Below, piece after piece: positions 45,934 through 54,717 of a stretch of 64,000 bases of DNA (its first letter is position 1; each line of letters starts with the position of its first letter). Source of the DNA: VGJW01 sp035286125 (GTDB taxonomy: Bacteria; Cyanobacteriota; Sericytochromatia; S15B-MN24; VGJW01); NCBI GenBank assembly GCA_035286125.1, contig JAYKIS010000033.1, positions 57,278 to 121,277 on the forward strand, in the 5' to 3' direction. The notes below the pieces were generated by a model. The model saw nothing but the letters and a program-made list of their open reading frames with translations. It made no database searches and had not been told where the DNA came from. The translations under genes and the position numbers were made by a program.

Positions 45934-46563
45934 TCAGGGCAGCCGGGGCAAGCCGATGGCCGGATCGCCGGACGGTGCTACCGACGGGGCAGGGGCCGGT
46001 GCAGGCGTCGCGACGGGATTGCCTGGTTGGGCGGCAGGCGGTTCGGTTCGCACCACCTGCTCGCGATAGCGGGCCATGAAGCGCTCGTATTCCTGGTTCG
46101 GCCGCAGGATGATCCACTGCCAGACCGTGCGGGCATCGAGGATGCCGTTGGCATTGACGTCGAAAGTCCGGATGTGGCTGTCCATCTCGCTGCGCGTGAC
46201 CTTCATGTCCTGGTCCCGATCCGCGTGGTAGAACAGGTCACGCAGCGTGTACACGGTGGCACCGCCCGCCGCCGTGCCGTCGCGCCGGAAGCGCTCGTCG
46301 CGATGGAAGATGCCGCGCCAGAAGCCATCGGGCTTCTCGAGTTCGATCACGCCGTTACGGTTGTGATCGTAGTTGTCGAAGATTTCGTTGAGCAGACCCT
46401 CGATGTAGGTCGGCCGGAACATGCCCTGCGCCTGGACCTCACCCGAAGGAGCCTGGACGGCAGCCGGACGCGCGGCAGGTGCCATGGCGGAGGGCGCCTG
46501 GCCACAAGCGGCAACGAAGGTGAGCGCGGATGCAGCCACGACGACACGAGCAAAAGTACGCAC
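45934..46563 (-). CDS. EF-hand lipoprotein
   Basis: About 209 aa. GTG 46563 with GGAAGG upstream gives a lipoprotein signal (RVVVAASALTFVAAC); an ATG at 46653 would precede it with a non-signal extension. Three EF-hand-like Ca2+ loops: DNYDHNRNGVIELE, DRDQDMKVTRSE and DVNANGILDARTV. The C-terminal tail is Pro/Ala-rich. It probably senses or stores calcium at the envelope. TAAAAT-like sequence just before 46653 and the AT-rich gap suggest a promoter for this five-gene run. Confidence 0.8.
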   Translation of the reverse strand: MRTFARVVVAASALTFVAACGQAPSAMAPAARPAAVQAPSGEVQAQGMFRPTYIEGLLNEIFDNYDHNRNGVIELEKPDGFWRGIFHRDERFRRDGTAAGGATVYTLRDLFYHADRDQDMKVTRSEMDSHIRTFDVNANGILDARTVWQWIILRPNQEYERFMARYREQVVRTEPPAAQPGNPVATPAPAPAPSVAPSGDPAIGLPRLP

Positions 46564-46654
46564 GGGAACCTTCCGGAAAAATCGGGCAACACGAAGATGA
46601 TCCAGGGAAGTTGTCGGAACCGCCGGACGCATGCTGACCGCCCCAAGCGTCATT

Positions 46655-48436
46655 TTAAACGTTTCTTAAGGCAGGCATGGTCTTGCCTTCAGAAACAACT
46701 CCCCGGATCGGCAACAGGTGCAAGGCCGAGGTCGTCCCGACAGCGACCAAGCGGGCCTCATCAACGAAGGCAACGGGACCCGAGAGGGCTTCGACCCGAT
46801 GAATGGCCAGCAGGCTGCGGTGAACCAGGTCGTGCACGCGGACCTCGCCCGAATCCCAGACCGTCGCCAGCCAGTCGCCGCCCATGCCGAAAGCGGCATC
46901 GACGGGCTCCCCGTTCCCGCGCAGGCGCCACTCCGGATCGCCGCCCCGGGGACCGTAGCCTCTGGCTTCGCCAGCCTGGCCCAGGACCCACCAGCCCGCC
47001 ACCGGCTCGATGGCAAGCGGACGCCAGTCAGGTGCAAAGTCCCCGGAAACGGGCGTCCGGTCCTGCTCGGGCCGCAGCCAACGCAGGCTCCCGGGTCCCA
47101 GCAGCCAGACCGCCGTGCCATCGGGAAGCAGCCGCCAGGCCATCCGCGCAAGTCCGGATGCGGGCTGCTGACGGAATCGGACAGGCAACCCGGCCTCATC
47201 GAGGGCCATCACCTGGAGCCATCCGGATGCGGAGGCGGCAGCCAGCCAGGGCCTACCGGGCACGAACTGAATGGCCGTGACCGGTGCAGCAGCCAGTTCC
47301 CTGCCCTCGCCGACGACCTGGCCCCCGACCACCCGCATGAGCCCGACGACACCGTCCGCGCGACCATAGGCCAGGCGCACCGCAACGGGATCCGCGTCGA
47401 TGGCCGTGACGGCGAGTCCGGCCTCATCGAGGCCGATGTGCGCGAGGGACCAGCCTGCTTCCCGGGAGAGGACCTTGAAGGCACCGTCGCCGGTCCCCAC
47501 ATAGGGCGGATAAGGCGCCATCCCGCGCTGGATGGCCGTCACCCCCCCGGTCACGGGCAAGACGTGGGGCGACGCTGGCCGCGGCCGGGCCCGGGGCGTC
47601 CCGAGGGCCCAGAGGGGCAAGAGCGCGGGGGCCTCCCAGGCCAGCGCCTCGGCCACCAGCGTCGGATCGTCCGTCACGGCCTCGGAGAGCATCCACGGGC
47701 GCGTGGCGGCCAGCAGACGATAGGCGAGGAGCATGTCCCCCGCCTTGCGTGCCACCGCGACGGGGTCATCGCCCATGGCCAGGGACATCGCGGCATCAGG
47801 GCTTCGACGCCGCGCACGCTCACGCAACTCCCGTGCACGGCGCTCGAGCGGAGTCCCCCCGGACCGCCCGGAGGCTGCCCCGAGGCTGGCGTCCGCATCA
47901 GCGACAGCAAGCAGGGGCCGCGCTTCCTCCTCCCCCGTGTTGACAGCGGGCAGGACAGCTTCCAGCAGCAGGGCCAGGTGCGGGGGACAATCCGCCCGAC
48001 GCAGGACAGCTGCCGGTGGCAGCGTCCAGCCCCTCGCCCTCGGACCCAGCAGAAGCCGCCGAAGCAAGCGGGGCCAGGACAGGACGGCCACCGAAAGCGG
48101 TGCGGCGGCAACCCCCAGGACGGCCCCTGCCGGCCAGTGCAGCGTCCAGGCCATGCCGGCCGTCGACAACGCCCAGATGGCTGCCGCGGCGGCCAACGTC
48201 GTCCGGGGCCCTGCTGGCAGGCCGACTGCGGCCAGCAGGCCGATGGGCGCGCCCAGCAACCATCCGGACAGGAGGCCGACGCGACCAGGCAGGCCCGCCG
48301 GAAGGACAGCCCCAAGCACCAGCGTGGCGGCGAGCGCCACGGTGGTCCAGACGACAAGCGCGGCGCGCCCCCACCGGATGGTGCCCTCGGCAATCAGGGG
48401 AACGGCCGCACGTTCCCGTTCCAGCCAGCCAGACAT
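46655..48436 (-). CDS. membrane protein with propeller-like C-terminal domain
   Basis: 593 aa. The N-terminal ~150 residues hold about four membrane helices (LVVWTTVALAATLVLGAVLP, LLSGWLLGAPIGLLAAVGLP and two more). The C-terminal half (after ~residue 300) has repeated Trp/Gly strands such as AIQFVPGRPWLAAASASGWL and VDAAFGMGGDWLATVWDSGE, like a WD40 or PQQ-type propeller. I do not recognise the family. It is divergent from the radical SAM gene with 30 bases between starts, so both promoters must overlap neighbouring coding sequence. Confidence 0.6.
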   Translation of the reverse strand: MSGWLERERAAVPLIAEGTIRWGRAALVVWTTVALAATLVLGAVLPAGLPGRVGLLSGWLLGAPIGLLAAVGLPAGPRTTLAAAAAIWALSTAGMAWTLHWPAGAVLGVAAAPLSVAVLSWPRLLRRLLLGPRARGWTLPPAAVLRRADCPPHLALLLEAVLPAVNTGEEEARPLLAVADADASLGAASGRSGGTPLERRARELRERARRRSPDAAMSLAMGDDPVAVARKAGDMLLAYRLLAATRPWMLSEAVTDDPTLVAEALAWEAPALLPLWALGTPRARPRPASPHVLPVTGGVTAIQRGMAPYPPYVGTGDGAFKVLSREAGWSLAHIGLDEAGLAVTAIDADPVAVRLAYGRADGVVGLMRVVGGQVVGEGRELAAAPVTAIQFVPGRPWLAAASASGWLQVMALDEAGLPVRFRQQPASGLARMAWRLLPDGTAVWLLGPGSLRWLRPEQDRTPVSGDFAPDWRPLAIEPVAGWWVLGQAGEARGYGPRGGDPEWRLRGNGEPVDAAFGMGGDWLATVWDSGEVRVHDLVHRSLLAIHRVEALSGPVAFVDEARLVAVGTTSALHLLPIRGVVSEGKTMPALRNV

Positions 48437-48466
48437 GGCCGAAGCATGCCATGGTTCGGGTACGCC

Positions 48467-49519
48467 ATGGCCATGGATGGCCGCTGCAACGTCTGTCCCC
48501 GGCGCTGCGACCTCGCCCGGGGGCCTGCGTTCTGCGGAGGCTGGGAACTGGCCCCGGAAGGCCCCCGCAGCATCCTCGCCGGCCAGGTCGCGTCGTGGTC
48601 GGTCGATCCCATCGAGAAGAAACCCGTCTGGTACTTCCGTCCGGGCACACGCGTTCTCTCCCTGGGCACCTGGGGGTGTACCCTGCGCTGCCGGCATTGC
48701 CTGAATGCCGATCTGGCGTGGGCCCGGGGACCCGGTGTCGTCGAGGTGCCGTGGACGCCCGAGGACGTGGTTCGCCTGGCTCGGGAACACGATTGCGCCG
48801 GCATCGCCTGGACAACGACCGAGGCCGCGCCCTGGTGGCCCTTCGTGGTGGAGACCAGCCGGGCGATGCGCAAGGCGGGGGGCTACACCGTGCTCGTGAC
48901 CAACGGGTTCTACACGGCAGAGGCGCTTGCCGAACTGTTGCCGTGGCTGGACGTCTGGCGCGTCGATCTCAAGGCGTGGAACGAGGCCGCCTACCGGACC
49001 CTGATGGGGACGGACCCCGGACTGAGACCCGCCGCGACGGCCAGGGAACGGACGCTCCAGGCCCGGCAGGCCGGGGTGCATGTCGAGATCGTCACGTGCC
49101 TCGTCCCGGGCTACCACGACACGGTCGATTCCCTGACCCCGCTCGCGGACTGGATTCACGACGCCCTCGGGCCCGAAACCCCCTGGCACCTGCTGCGCTT
49201 TCATCCGCAGCACCGGATGCGCGACATCCCGCCCTACGGGGCCGGGGCGGCCCGGCAAATCGCAGCGGCCCTGGGCACGAGGGGCTTGACGAGGGTGCAC
49301 GTCGGAGGCGAAGCGACCAAGGGCGGCCCCGCCAGCACGACCGGACTCAGGGCCTACGACTGGCAAGGTCCTGACGGCAGGTTCCTGCGACTCGTCGCCG
49401 ACCCGGCCACGGGCAGGATCGGCTTCGTCGGGGACGAGGACCTGCTGGAGCAGGTGCTCGCGTCCTGCAGGGCAGAAGGCCTGGCCCTGACCATCGGGCG
49501 CTCTGCCCGCTGCGGCTGA
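48467..49519 (+). CDS. radical SAM protein, AmmeMemoRadiSam/activase-like
   Basis: 350 aa. N-terminal CNVCPRRCDLARG is the extra Cys motif of AmmeMemoRadiSam-system and PflA-like radical SAM proteins. The AdoMet cluster motif is CTLRCRHC within GTWGCTLRCRHCLNADL, followed by VDLKAWNEAAYRTLMG and ETPWHLLRFHPQHRM, all typical. The usual partners (MEMO1 and AMMECR1 domains) are absent from the window. Substrate unknown, probably a protein or peptide glycyl/modification site. Start could be ATG 48446, 48467 or 48473; none has a strong ribosome site. Confidence 0.88.
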   Translation: MAMDGRCNVCPRRCDLARGPAFCGGWELAPEGPRSILAGQVASWSVDPIEKKPVWYFRPGTRVLSLGTWGCTLRCRHCLNADLAWARGPGVVEVPWTPEDVVRLAREHDCAGIAWTTTEAAPWWPFVVETSRAMRKAGGYTVLVTNGFYTAEALAELLPWLDVWRVDLKAWNEAAYRTLMGTDPGLRPAATARERTLQARQAGVHVEIVTCLVPGYHDTVDSLTPLADWIHDALGPETPWHLLRFHPQHRMRDIPPYGAGAARQIAAALGTRGLTRVHVGGEATKGGPASTTGLRAYDWQGPDGRFLRLVADPATGRIGFVGDEDLLEQVLASCRAEGLALTIGRSARCG

Positions 49520-49521
49520 GC

Positions 49522-50118
49522 CTACTTCGTGCCGTAGCTCGTCGGGTCACCCGCCAGCAGCACGGCCAGCAGCCCGAGCAACTGGATGTCATGCGGCACG
49601 AGGGTGGTCTGGACGATGAAACGGCCGTGGATGCCCGTGCGGCCTTCGATGATGTTGCCGAAGCGTTCGAGATAAACCGTGCGTCCATGGGCCGACGCCT
49701 CGGCGCCCCACTTGCCGTCGAAGCGGCCGGTCACGGCCTCGCCGCGGGACGTGCCCGACAGGGTCCAGTCGTTCTGCACACGCAGGCGGACCGGATGGCC
49801 GCCGACGGTGCCGCCCGCCTCGTCATAGAAGGTCTCCTCGACCCGGAAGCGCGCCCGGCCCCACTGGCCCTCGAGCAGATCCTCGTAGCCCACGGCACGG
49901 AGCAACCACGTGTCGATCTCGCCGGAATAATAGTTGTTGAACTCGCGCTCGGGGGCGACAGCAGGCGTCAGCAAGCGCACGGGGCGCGCCACGGGTCCCG
50001 TGGCCCCGGCTGCCACCACGGGGGATGAGCCACGGACAGCGACAGGCGTGCCGGCCGGCCCGCCACACGCGGACAGCACCACCGACGACAACGCGACAAA
50101 CAGGCAAGAACGCTGCAT
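49522..50118 (-). CDS. hypothetical lipoprotein
   Basis: 198 aa. ATG 50118 with GGTGG upstream gives signal LFVALSSVVLSAC. The mature protein has beta-strand-like text (VRLRVQNDWTLSGTSRGEAV, GRTVYLERFGNIIEGRTGI) with no known motifs. Convergent with the radical SAM gene (2-base gap) and divergent from the CYTH-like lipoprotein. TATGAT at 50165-50160 may be its -10 box. Family unknown. Confidence 0.55.
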   Translation of the reverse strand: MQRSCLFVALSSVVLSACGGPAGTPVAVRGSSPVVAAGATGPVARPVRLLTPAVAPEREFNNYYSGEIDTWLLRAVGYEDLLEGQWGRARFRVEETFYDEAGGTVGGHPVRLRVQNDWTLSGTSRGEAVTGRFDGKWGAEASAHGRTVYLERFGNIIEGRTGIHGRFIVQTTLVPHDIQLLGLLAVLLAGDPTSYGTK

Positions 50119-50231
50119 CAAAACCACCAGACATCAAGGCAAGACCAAGGAACGTTTAAATCATAGCAAATCGAGACCCGTGGCGGCGGTTTGCTGACAA
50201 GCCTCGGGGGGCCAGGAGTCACAAGCACTGC

Positions 50232-51146
50232 ATGGGAACCGTCATCCCCACTGCCCGGCTGGCCGGCGCATGCGCGCTGCTCACGCTGGCCACCGGCTGC
50301 GGAACGCCGGGACAGACGGGCCTGCGTCCGGGCGCGTCAGGGACGGCGACAGCCCTCGCCGGCAGCGGCCATCAGCCCCGGCAGGTCGAAATCAGGGCCG
50401 AACTCACTGCCGAGGGGCACGCCTTGCTGGCGGCGCAAGGAGGGTGGAGCAGTCCGCGGACCCGGACCGATCTCTACTTCGATGCCTTTGACGGCCGCGC
50501 GTGGGCCTGGAGGGACGGAAAGACGGCGTGGAAACTGCGCATCAAGCGCAAGGTCAAGAGCAGCGAGATGCAGTTGCGGCGCCCCTTGAGCCGCGAAAGC
50601 GCCCCGCCCGGCGCCCTGCCGTTGACCATGAACGTGACGGAGTCCTGGGCGGCCACCATGTTCGAGAGCCAAGTGATGGCCCTGTGGGAGCCGGGCCTCG
50701 CCATGCTGGATACCCTGCAACAGGGTGACCTGCCCACGCGGAAGGCGATGACGGACGTCGACAAGGCCTGGCAAGGGCAACTGTGGGCGGGAGCCGACGC
50801 GCTCGCCGGGGCACGAAAGGCGCAGCCCGGCGTGATCGTCCCGACGCACCGCGCGGACAAGCACCTGCTGGAACAGACGATGGCGTTCGGCCGCGGGTGG
50901 AAGGCCGATGTCGTCCTCGGCACGAGCCGGACCCAGGATGGCGCGGGCACCGTGACGGTCCGCCACGAAATCGAGATCGAGCCGGGCCGGGACGCCCCGG
51001 AGGCCGCGATGGCGATGCAGGATGTCTCGGCCTGGCTTGCTGCATCGGGCCTGGCGATGAAGCACATCGCGCCGACCCCGGCCGACCCGACCCTGGCGGC
51101 AGCCCGGGCCTACGGCCGCGTCGGGGCACGCCGCAGCGCCCCTTAG
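50232..51146 (+). CDS. lipoprotein with CYTH-like domain
   Basis: 304 aa. Lipoprotein signal ALLTLATGC (Cys23). TDLYFDAFDGRAWAWRDG, then WKLRIKRKVKSSEMQLRRP resemble the YFDT...LRIR core of CYTH (triphosphate tunnel) proteins, and EIEIEPG near the end recalls the CYTH ExExK strand. CYTH proteins are normally cytosolic and bind polyphosphate or triphosphates. An exported lipid-anchored version is unusual, so this could be another beta-barrel binding protein. Uncertain. Confidence 0.5.
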   Translation: MGTVIPTARLAGACALLTLATGCGTPGQTGLRPGASGTATALAGSGHQPRQVEIRAELTAEGHALLAAQGGWSSPRTRTDLYFDAFDGRAWAWRDGKTAWKLRIKRKVKSSEMQLRRPLSRESAPPGALPLTMNVTESWAATMFESQVMALWEPGLAMLDTLQQGDLPTRKAMTDVDKAWQGQLWAGADALAGARKAQPGVIVPTHRADKHLLEQTMAFGRGWKADVVLGTSRTQDGAGTVTVRHEIEIEPGRDAPEAAMAMQDVSAWLAASGLAMKHIAPTPADPTLAAARAYGRVGARRSAP

Positions 51147-51212
51147 GGCGCCCGTGTGCGCTTCCGCCGGTGCGGGCATGTTGGGGCGCACCCAAGGAGA
51201 CGCTGCCGACCG

Positions 51213-54026
51213 ATGTCCGAAATCCCCGACGGGAAGGATCCCCGACTCGCCCCGTTGCGCGAGGACATCCGGTTCCTTGGCGATTGTCTGGGCGCCATCC
51301 TGACGGAACAGGGAGGAGCCGCCCTCTTCGCCCTCGAGGAGGAGCTGCGCCAGGGCTTCAAGGCGTGGCGAGCCGATCCTGAGGCGACGGGGCTGGGTGA
51401 GCGGCTGCGCAGCACCATCGCGGCCCTGGACACCGAGACGGCGGCAGGCGTGCTGAGAGCCTTCACGCTCTACTTCCAGCTGGTCAACCTGGCCGAGCAG
51501 CACCACCGCATCCGTCGGCTGCGCGAGCGTGAAAACCGGACGGGACGCGAGCCGGCCCCCGGGTCGCTCGGTGCGGCCGTGGCCCGCCTGGCCGGACAGG
51601 GCGTGACCGCCGGGGCGATTCGGGAGCTTCTGGCCAACTTGCGCATCGAACCGGTCCTGACGGCACACCCCACAGAGGCCCTGCGCCGAACCGTCCTCGA
51701 GCACCTGGGCGCCCTGGCAGACTTGCTCGACAGTCGCGATGTCCATGCCCCCGGGACCCCGGACAGGCAACACGCCGACGCCCGCATCGCAGCCATCATC
51801 GAGGGCATGTGGCAGACGGACGAGGTCCACCAGCGGACACCCACCGTCCAGGACGAAGTCCGCAACGGCCTCTACTATGTGGACGGCATCCTGTTCGACG
51901 CCGTGCCCGCGGTCCTTGCGACGCTCGAAGAAAGCCTCGCGAGGCACTACCCCGGCGAGACCTTCGGGATACCCGCATTCCTGCAGGTGGGCACGTGGAT
52001 CGGCGGAGACCGGGACGGCAACCCGAACGTGACGCCAGAGGCCACGTGGCAGGCACTCCTTGCGGCCCATCGGGCCATGTTGCAACGGCACATCGCCACG
52101 GTGGATGCCCTGTCCGTTGCCCTGAGCCAGAGCACCCGCTGGGTCCGGATCCATCCTGCGCTGCAGGATGCGCTCGAGGCCGATGCCCGCAGGTGGCCCG
52201 AGCGGACGGCCGATGCACGGGAGCGCAACCCGCTGGAGCCCTATCGCCAGCGCCTCGCCCTCATCCGCCATCGGCTCGCCGCCACGCGGTCGCAATGGCC
52301 CGAAGCCTGGCAGGATGCCGACCGAGCCCCGGCCGGAACCGACGGCTACGGCTCAGCAGAGGAATTGGCAACTGAACTCGACGTCCTCGATCTCAGCCTG
52401 CGCAGCCACCGCAGCGATCGGATCGCAGACGACCATCTCAAGACGTTGCGCAGGCAAGTGGCCACTTTCGGTTTCCACGGGGCGCGCATGGACTTGCGGC
52501 AACATGCCGGTCTCCACGAACGCGCACTGGACGCCGTCCTGCAGCGCATCGGCATCGACCCTGCCTGCTGGACGGCAGCGGACCGCACGGCGTGGCTGAG
52601 CAGCGAGCTGACCAACCGGCGCCCGCTGGTGGCCCGGGACCTTGCACCGTATGACATCCAGACCCGCGAGACGCTCGAGACATTCCGGATGGCGGCGGCG
52701 GCGCGGCGTGTCTTCGGACCCGAGGCGCTGGGCTCCTTCGTGCTGAGCATGACGACCGGTCCGGCCGACGTGCTGACGGCCCTGCTGCTGCTTCGGGAAG
52801 GCGGCTTGCTGCAGTGGGGCGAGGATGGATCATGCCTCGCGACCATGGCGGTCGTGCCCCTTTTCGAGACCATCGCCGATCTCGAGCGAGCCCCCCGCGT
52901 GCTGCGCGACCTGCTGGACCTGCCGGCCTACCGCGCCCACCTGCGTGCCCTGGGCGAGGTGCAGGAGATCATGCTGGGCTACAGCGACTCGAACAAGGAT
53001 GGCGGCATCATGGCGTCATCCTGGTCGCTCTACAGCGCCCAGCAGGCCTTGCTCGAGGTGGCCCGGGAGGTCGGCATCCGGCTCCGGCTCTTCCACGGCC
53101 GCGGCGGTTCCGTGGGAAGGGGAGGCGGACCCTCGCACCTCGCCATCCTGGCGCAGCCGCCCGGTACCGTCGGCGGCCAACTGAAACTGACGGAGCAGGG
53201 CGAGGTCATCAGTCACAAGTACGGCCGCGAACCCCTGGCACGGCGCAGCCTGGAGCTGGTCACGTCGGCCGTGCTCGAGAGCAGCCTGTGCCCCCCGCCC
53301 GACGGTGCGCAGGATCCGGTCTGGGAGGCGACGGCCGCCGACCTGTCACGCCGCGCGCACGCCGCCTACCGGGCTGCCGTCCACGACGCACCGGGCCTAG
53401 GAGACCTGCTGGCGCGCGCTACCCCGCTCGACCTCCTGGGAGGACTGCGCCTCGGGTCGCGACCCGCGCGCCGCCAGCCCGGCAGCGACCTCGGCGCCCT
53501 GAGAGCCATCCCCTGGGTCTTCGCCTGGACCCAGAACCGCATGATCCTGCCGGGCTGGCTGGGCCTGGGGTCTGCCCTCGCAGGCTGGCGTGCCGACCAT
53601 GGCCCGCAGGCGACGGACCACCTGAGGCGCATGGCAAGGGAGTTCCCGTTCTTCCGAACCCTGCTCTCGAACGTCGAGATGACGCTGGCCAAGGCGGACA
53701 TGGCCATCGCCTCGCGCTACGTCGCCGACCTGGTGGGTCCGGATGCCGAGGCCATCGCCCTCTGGCAGGCGCTCCAGGCCGAATATCGGCTGACGGTCAA
53801 CGAAGTCCTGCTGGTGCTGGACCAGACATCCCTGCTCGAGCATGCCCCCACCCTGCGCCAGTCCATCGCCGCCCGGAATCCCTACGTCGACCCCTTGAAC
53901 CACCTGCAGATCGCCCTGCTTGCCCGCTGGCGGGCAGGGGGTGACGAACCGGCCCCCGCAGCGCTGCTCGACGCCCTCAAGCTCAGCGTGAGCGGTATCG
54001 CAGCAGGCCTTCGCAACACGGGTTAA
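51213..54026 (+). CDS. ppc: phosphoenolpyruvate carboxylase
   Basis: Carboxylates PEP to oxaloacetate, replenishing the TCA cycle. 937 aa, full length. Active-site His in LTAHPTEALRRTV (about 152), then GYSDSNKDGGIMASSWSLY, FHGRGGSVGRGGGP and QNRMILPGWLGLGSAL. A ribosome site AAGGAGA lies 12 bases before ATG 51213. No N-terminal phosphorylation Ser of the plant type. Probably feedback-inhibited by aspartate, as in bacteria. Single gene. Confidence 0.96.
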   Translation: MSEIPDGKDPRLAPLREDIRFLGDCLGAILTEQGGAALFALEEELRQGFKAWRADPEATGLGERLRSTIAALDTETAAGVLRAFTLYFQLVNLAEQHHRIRRLRERENRTGREPAPGSLGAAVARLAGQGVTAGAIRELLANLRIEPVLTAHPTEALRRTVLEHLGALADLLDSRDVHAPGTPDRQHADARIAAIIEGMWQTDEVHQRTPTVQDEVRNGLYYVDGILFDAVPAVLATLEESLARHYPGETFGIPAFLQVGTWIGGDRDGNPNVTPEATWQALLAAHRAMLQRHIATVDALSVALSQSTRWVRIHPALQDALEADARRWPERTADARERNPLEPYRQRLALIRHRLAATRSQWPEAWQDADRAPAGTDGYGSAEELATELDVLDLSLRSHRSDRIADDHLKTLRRQVATFGFHGARMDLRQHAGLHERALDAVLQRIGIDPACWTAADRTAWLSSELTNRRPLVARDLAPYDIQTRETLETFRMAAAARRVFGPEALGSFVLSMTTGPADVLTALLLLREGGLLQWGEDGSCLATMAVVPLFETIADLERAPRVLRDLLDLPAYRAHLRALGEVQEIMLGYSDSNKDGGIMASSWSLYSAQQALLEVAREVGIRLRLFHGRGGSVGRGGGPSHLAILAQPPGTVGGQLKLTEQGEVISHKYGREPLARRSLELVTSAVLESSLCPPPDGAQDPVWEATAADLSRRAHAAYRAAVHDAPGLGDLLARATPLDLLGGLRLGSRPARRQPGSDLGALRAIPWVFAWTQNRMILPGWLGLGSALAGWRADHGPQATDHLRRMAREFPFFRTLLSNVEMTLAKADMAIASRYVADLVGPDAEAIALWQALQAEYRLTVNEVLLVLDQTSLLEHAPTLRQSIAARNPYVDPLNHLQIALLARWRAGGDEPAPAALLDALKLSVSGIAAGLRNTG

Positions 54027-54095
54027 AGCCGACTTGACCTCGGCCTAACCGGAACACAAGCCCGCTTGCACGCCTGAAGACCGACAACCCATGGC

Positions 54096-54662
54096 ATGCG
54101 TGCAACCCTGCTCCCGGCCACGACGGCCCTGCGCCCCCCCAGCCCCCGGCCCGGTCCGGCACGGCCTGAGCCGCGCGTGGACAGCCAGCCCTCGGCGAGG
54201 CGCGCGCACCTCCCGGCACGATCCGCTACCAGAGCGGAACCGCCACGTGCGACGCGCCTGCAGGACTTCGAGGGTCTGGCCCAGCTGCTGGTTTCCGGTG
54301 TCGGCAGTCCACTGCTCGCCGGGACCGGCGCCCTGATCGGGTTCCTGCTGGGTGGCCCGGCCATGGGCCTGACCCTTGCCATGGCGGGTGGATCGCTGCT
54401 TGCCATCCTTTTCGGTGGCTATGACGTCGTGGTGGGCACCGGCGACATCCTGGCCGGGCGCAAGGGCGGCAAGGGGCAGCTTGCCCTCGGCCTCGCCCTG
54501 CTGGTCGCTGGCCCGGGGCTGACATGGGTCGGAGCCTCATTGGGAGCGATGCTGGGCACCGCGGGCGCGGCGACGCTCGGCGCCATGCTGGCGCCCGCGC
54601 TGCTCGTTGCCGGTCCATGGGCCTACCTTGAAGTCGCGAGGCGCCTGCGCACGCAGTCCTGA
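54096..54662 (+). CDS. hypothetical membrane protein
   Basis: 188 aa. A Pro/Ala/Arg-rich N-terminus (~58 residues) precedes about four Gly/Ala-rich hydrophobic helices (LLAGTGALIGFLLGG, LALGLALLVAGPGLTWVGA). The N-terminal part may be non-coding and the start may lie further in. No family recognised. Between ppc and the terC-like gene, same strand. Confidence 0.45.
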   Translation: MRATLLPATTALRPPSPRPGPARPEPRVDSQPSARRAHLPARSATRAEPPRATRLQDFEGLAQLLVSGVGSPLLAGTGALIGFLLGGPAMGLTLAMAGGSLLAILFGGYDVVVGTGDILAGRKGGKGQLALGLALLVAGPGLTWVGASLGAMLGTAGAATLGAMLAPALLVAGPWAYLEVARRLRTQS

Positions 54663-54717
54663 CCCGACGGGTGGTACGCTTCTTGCGTCACTCAATCCAA
54701 TCACGCGGCACCACGTC

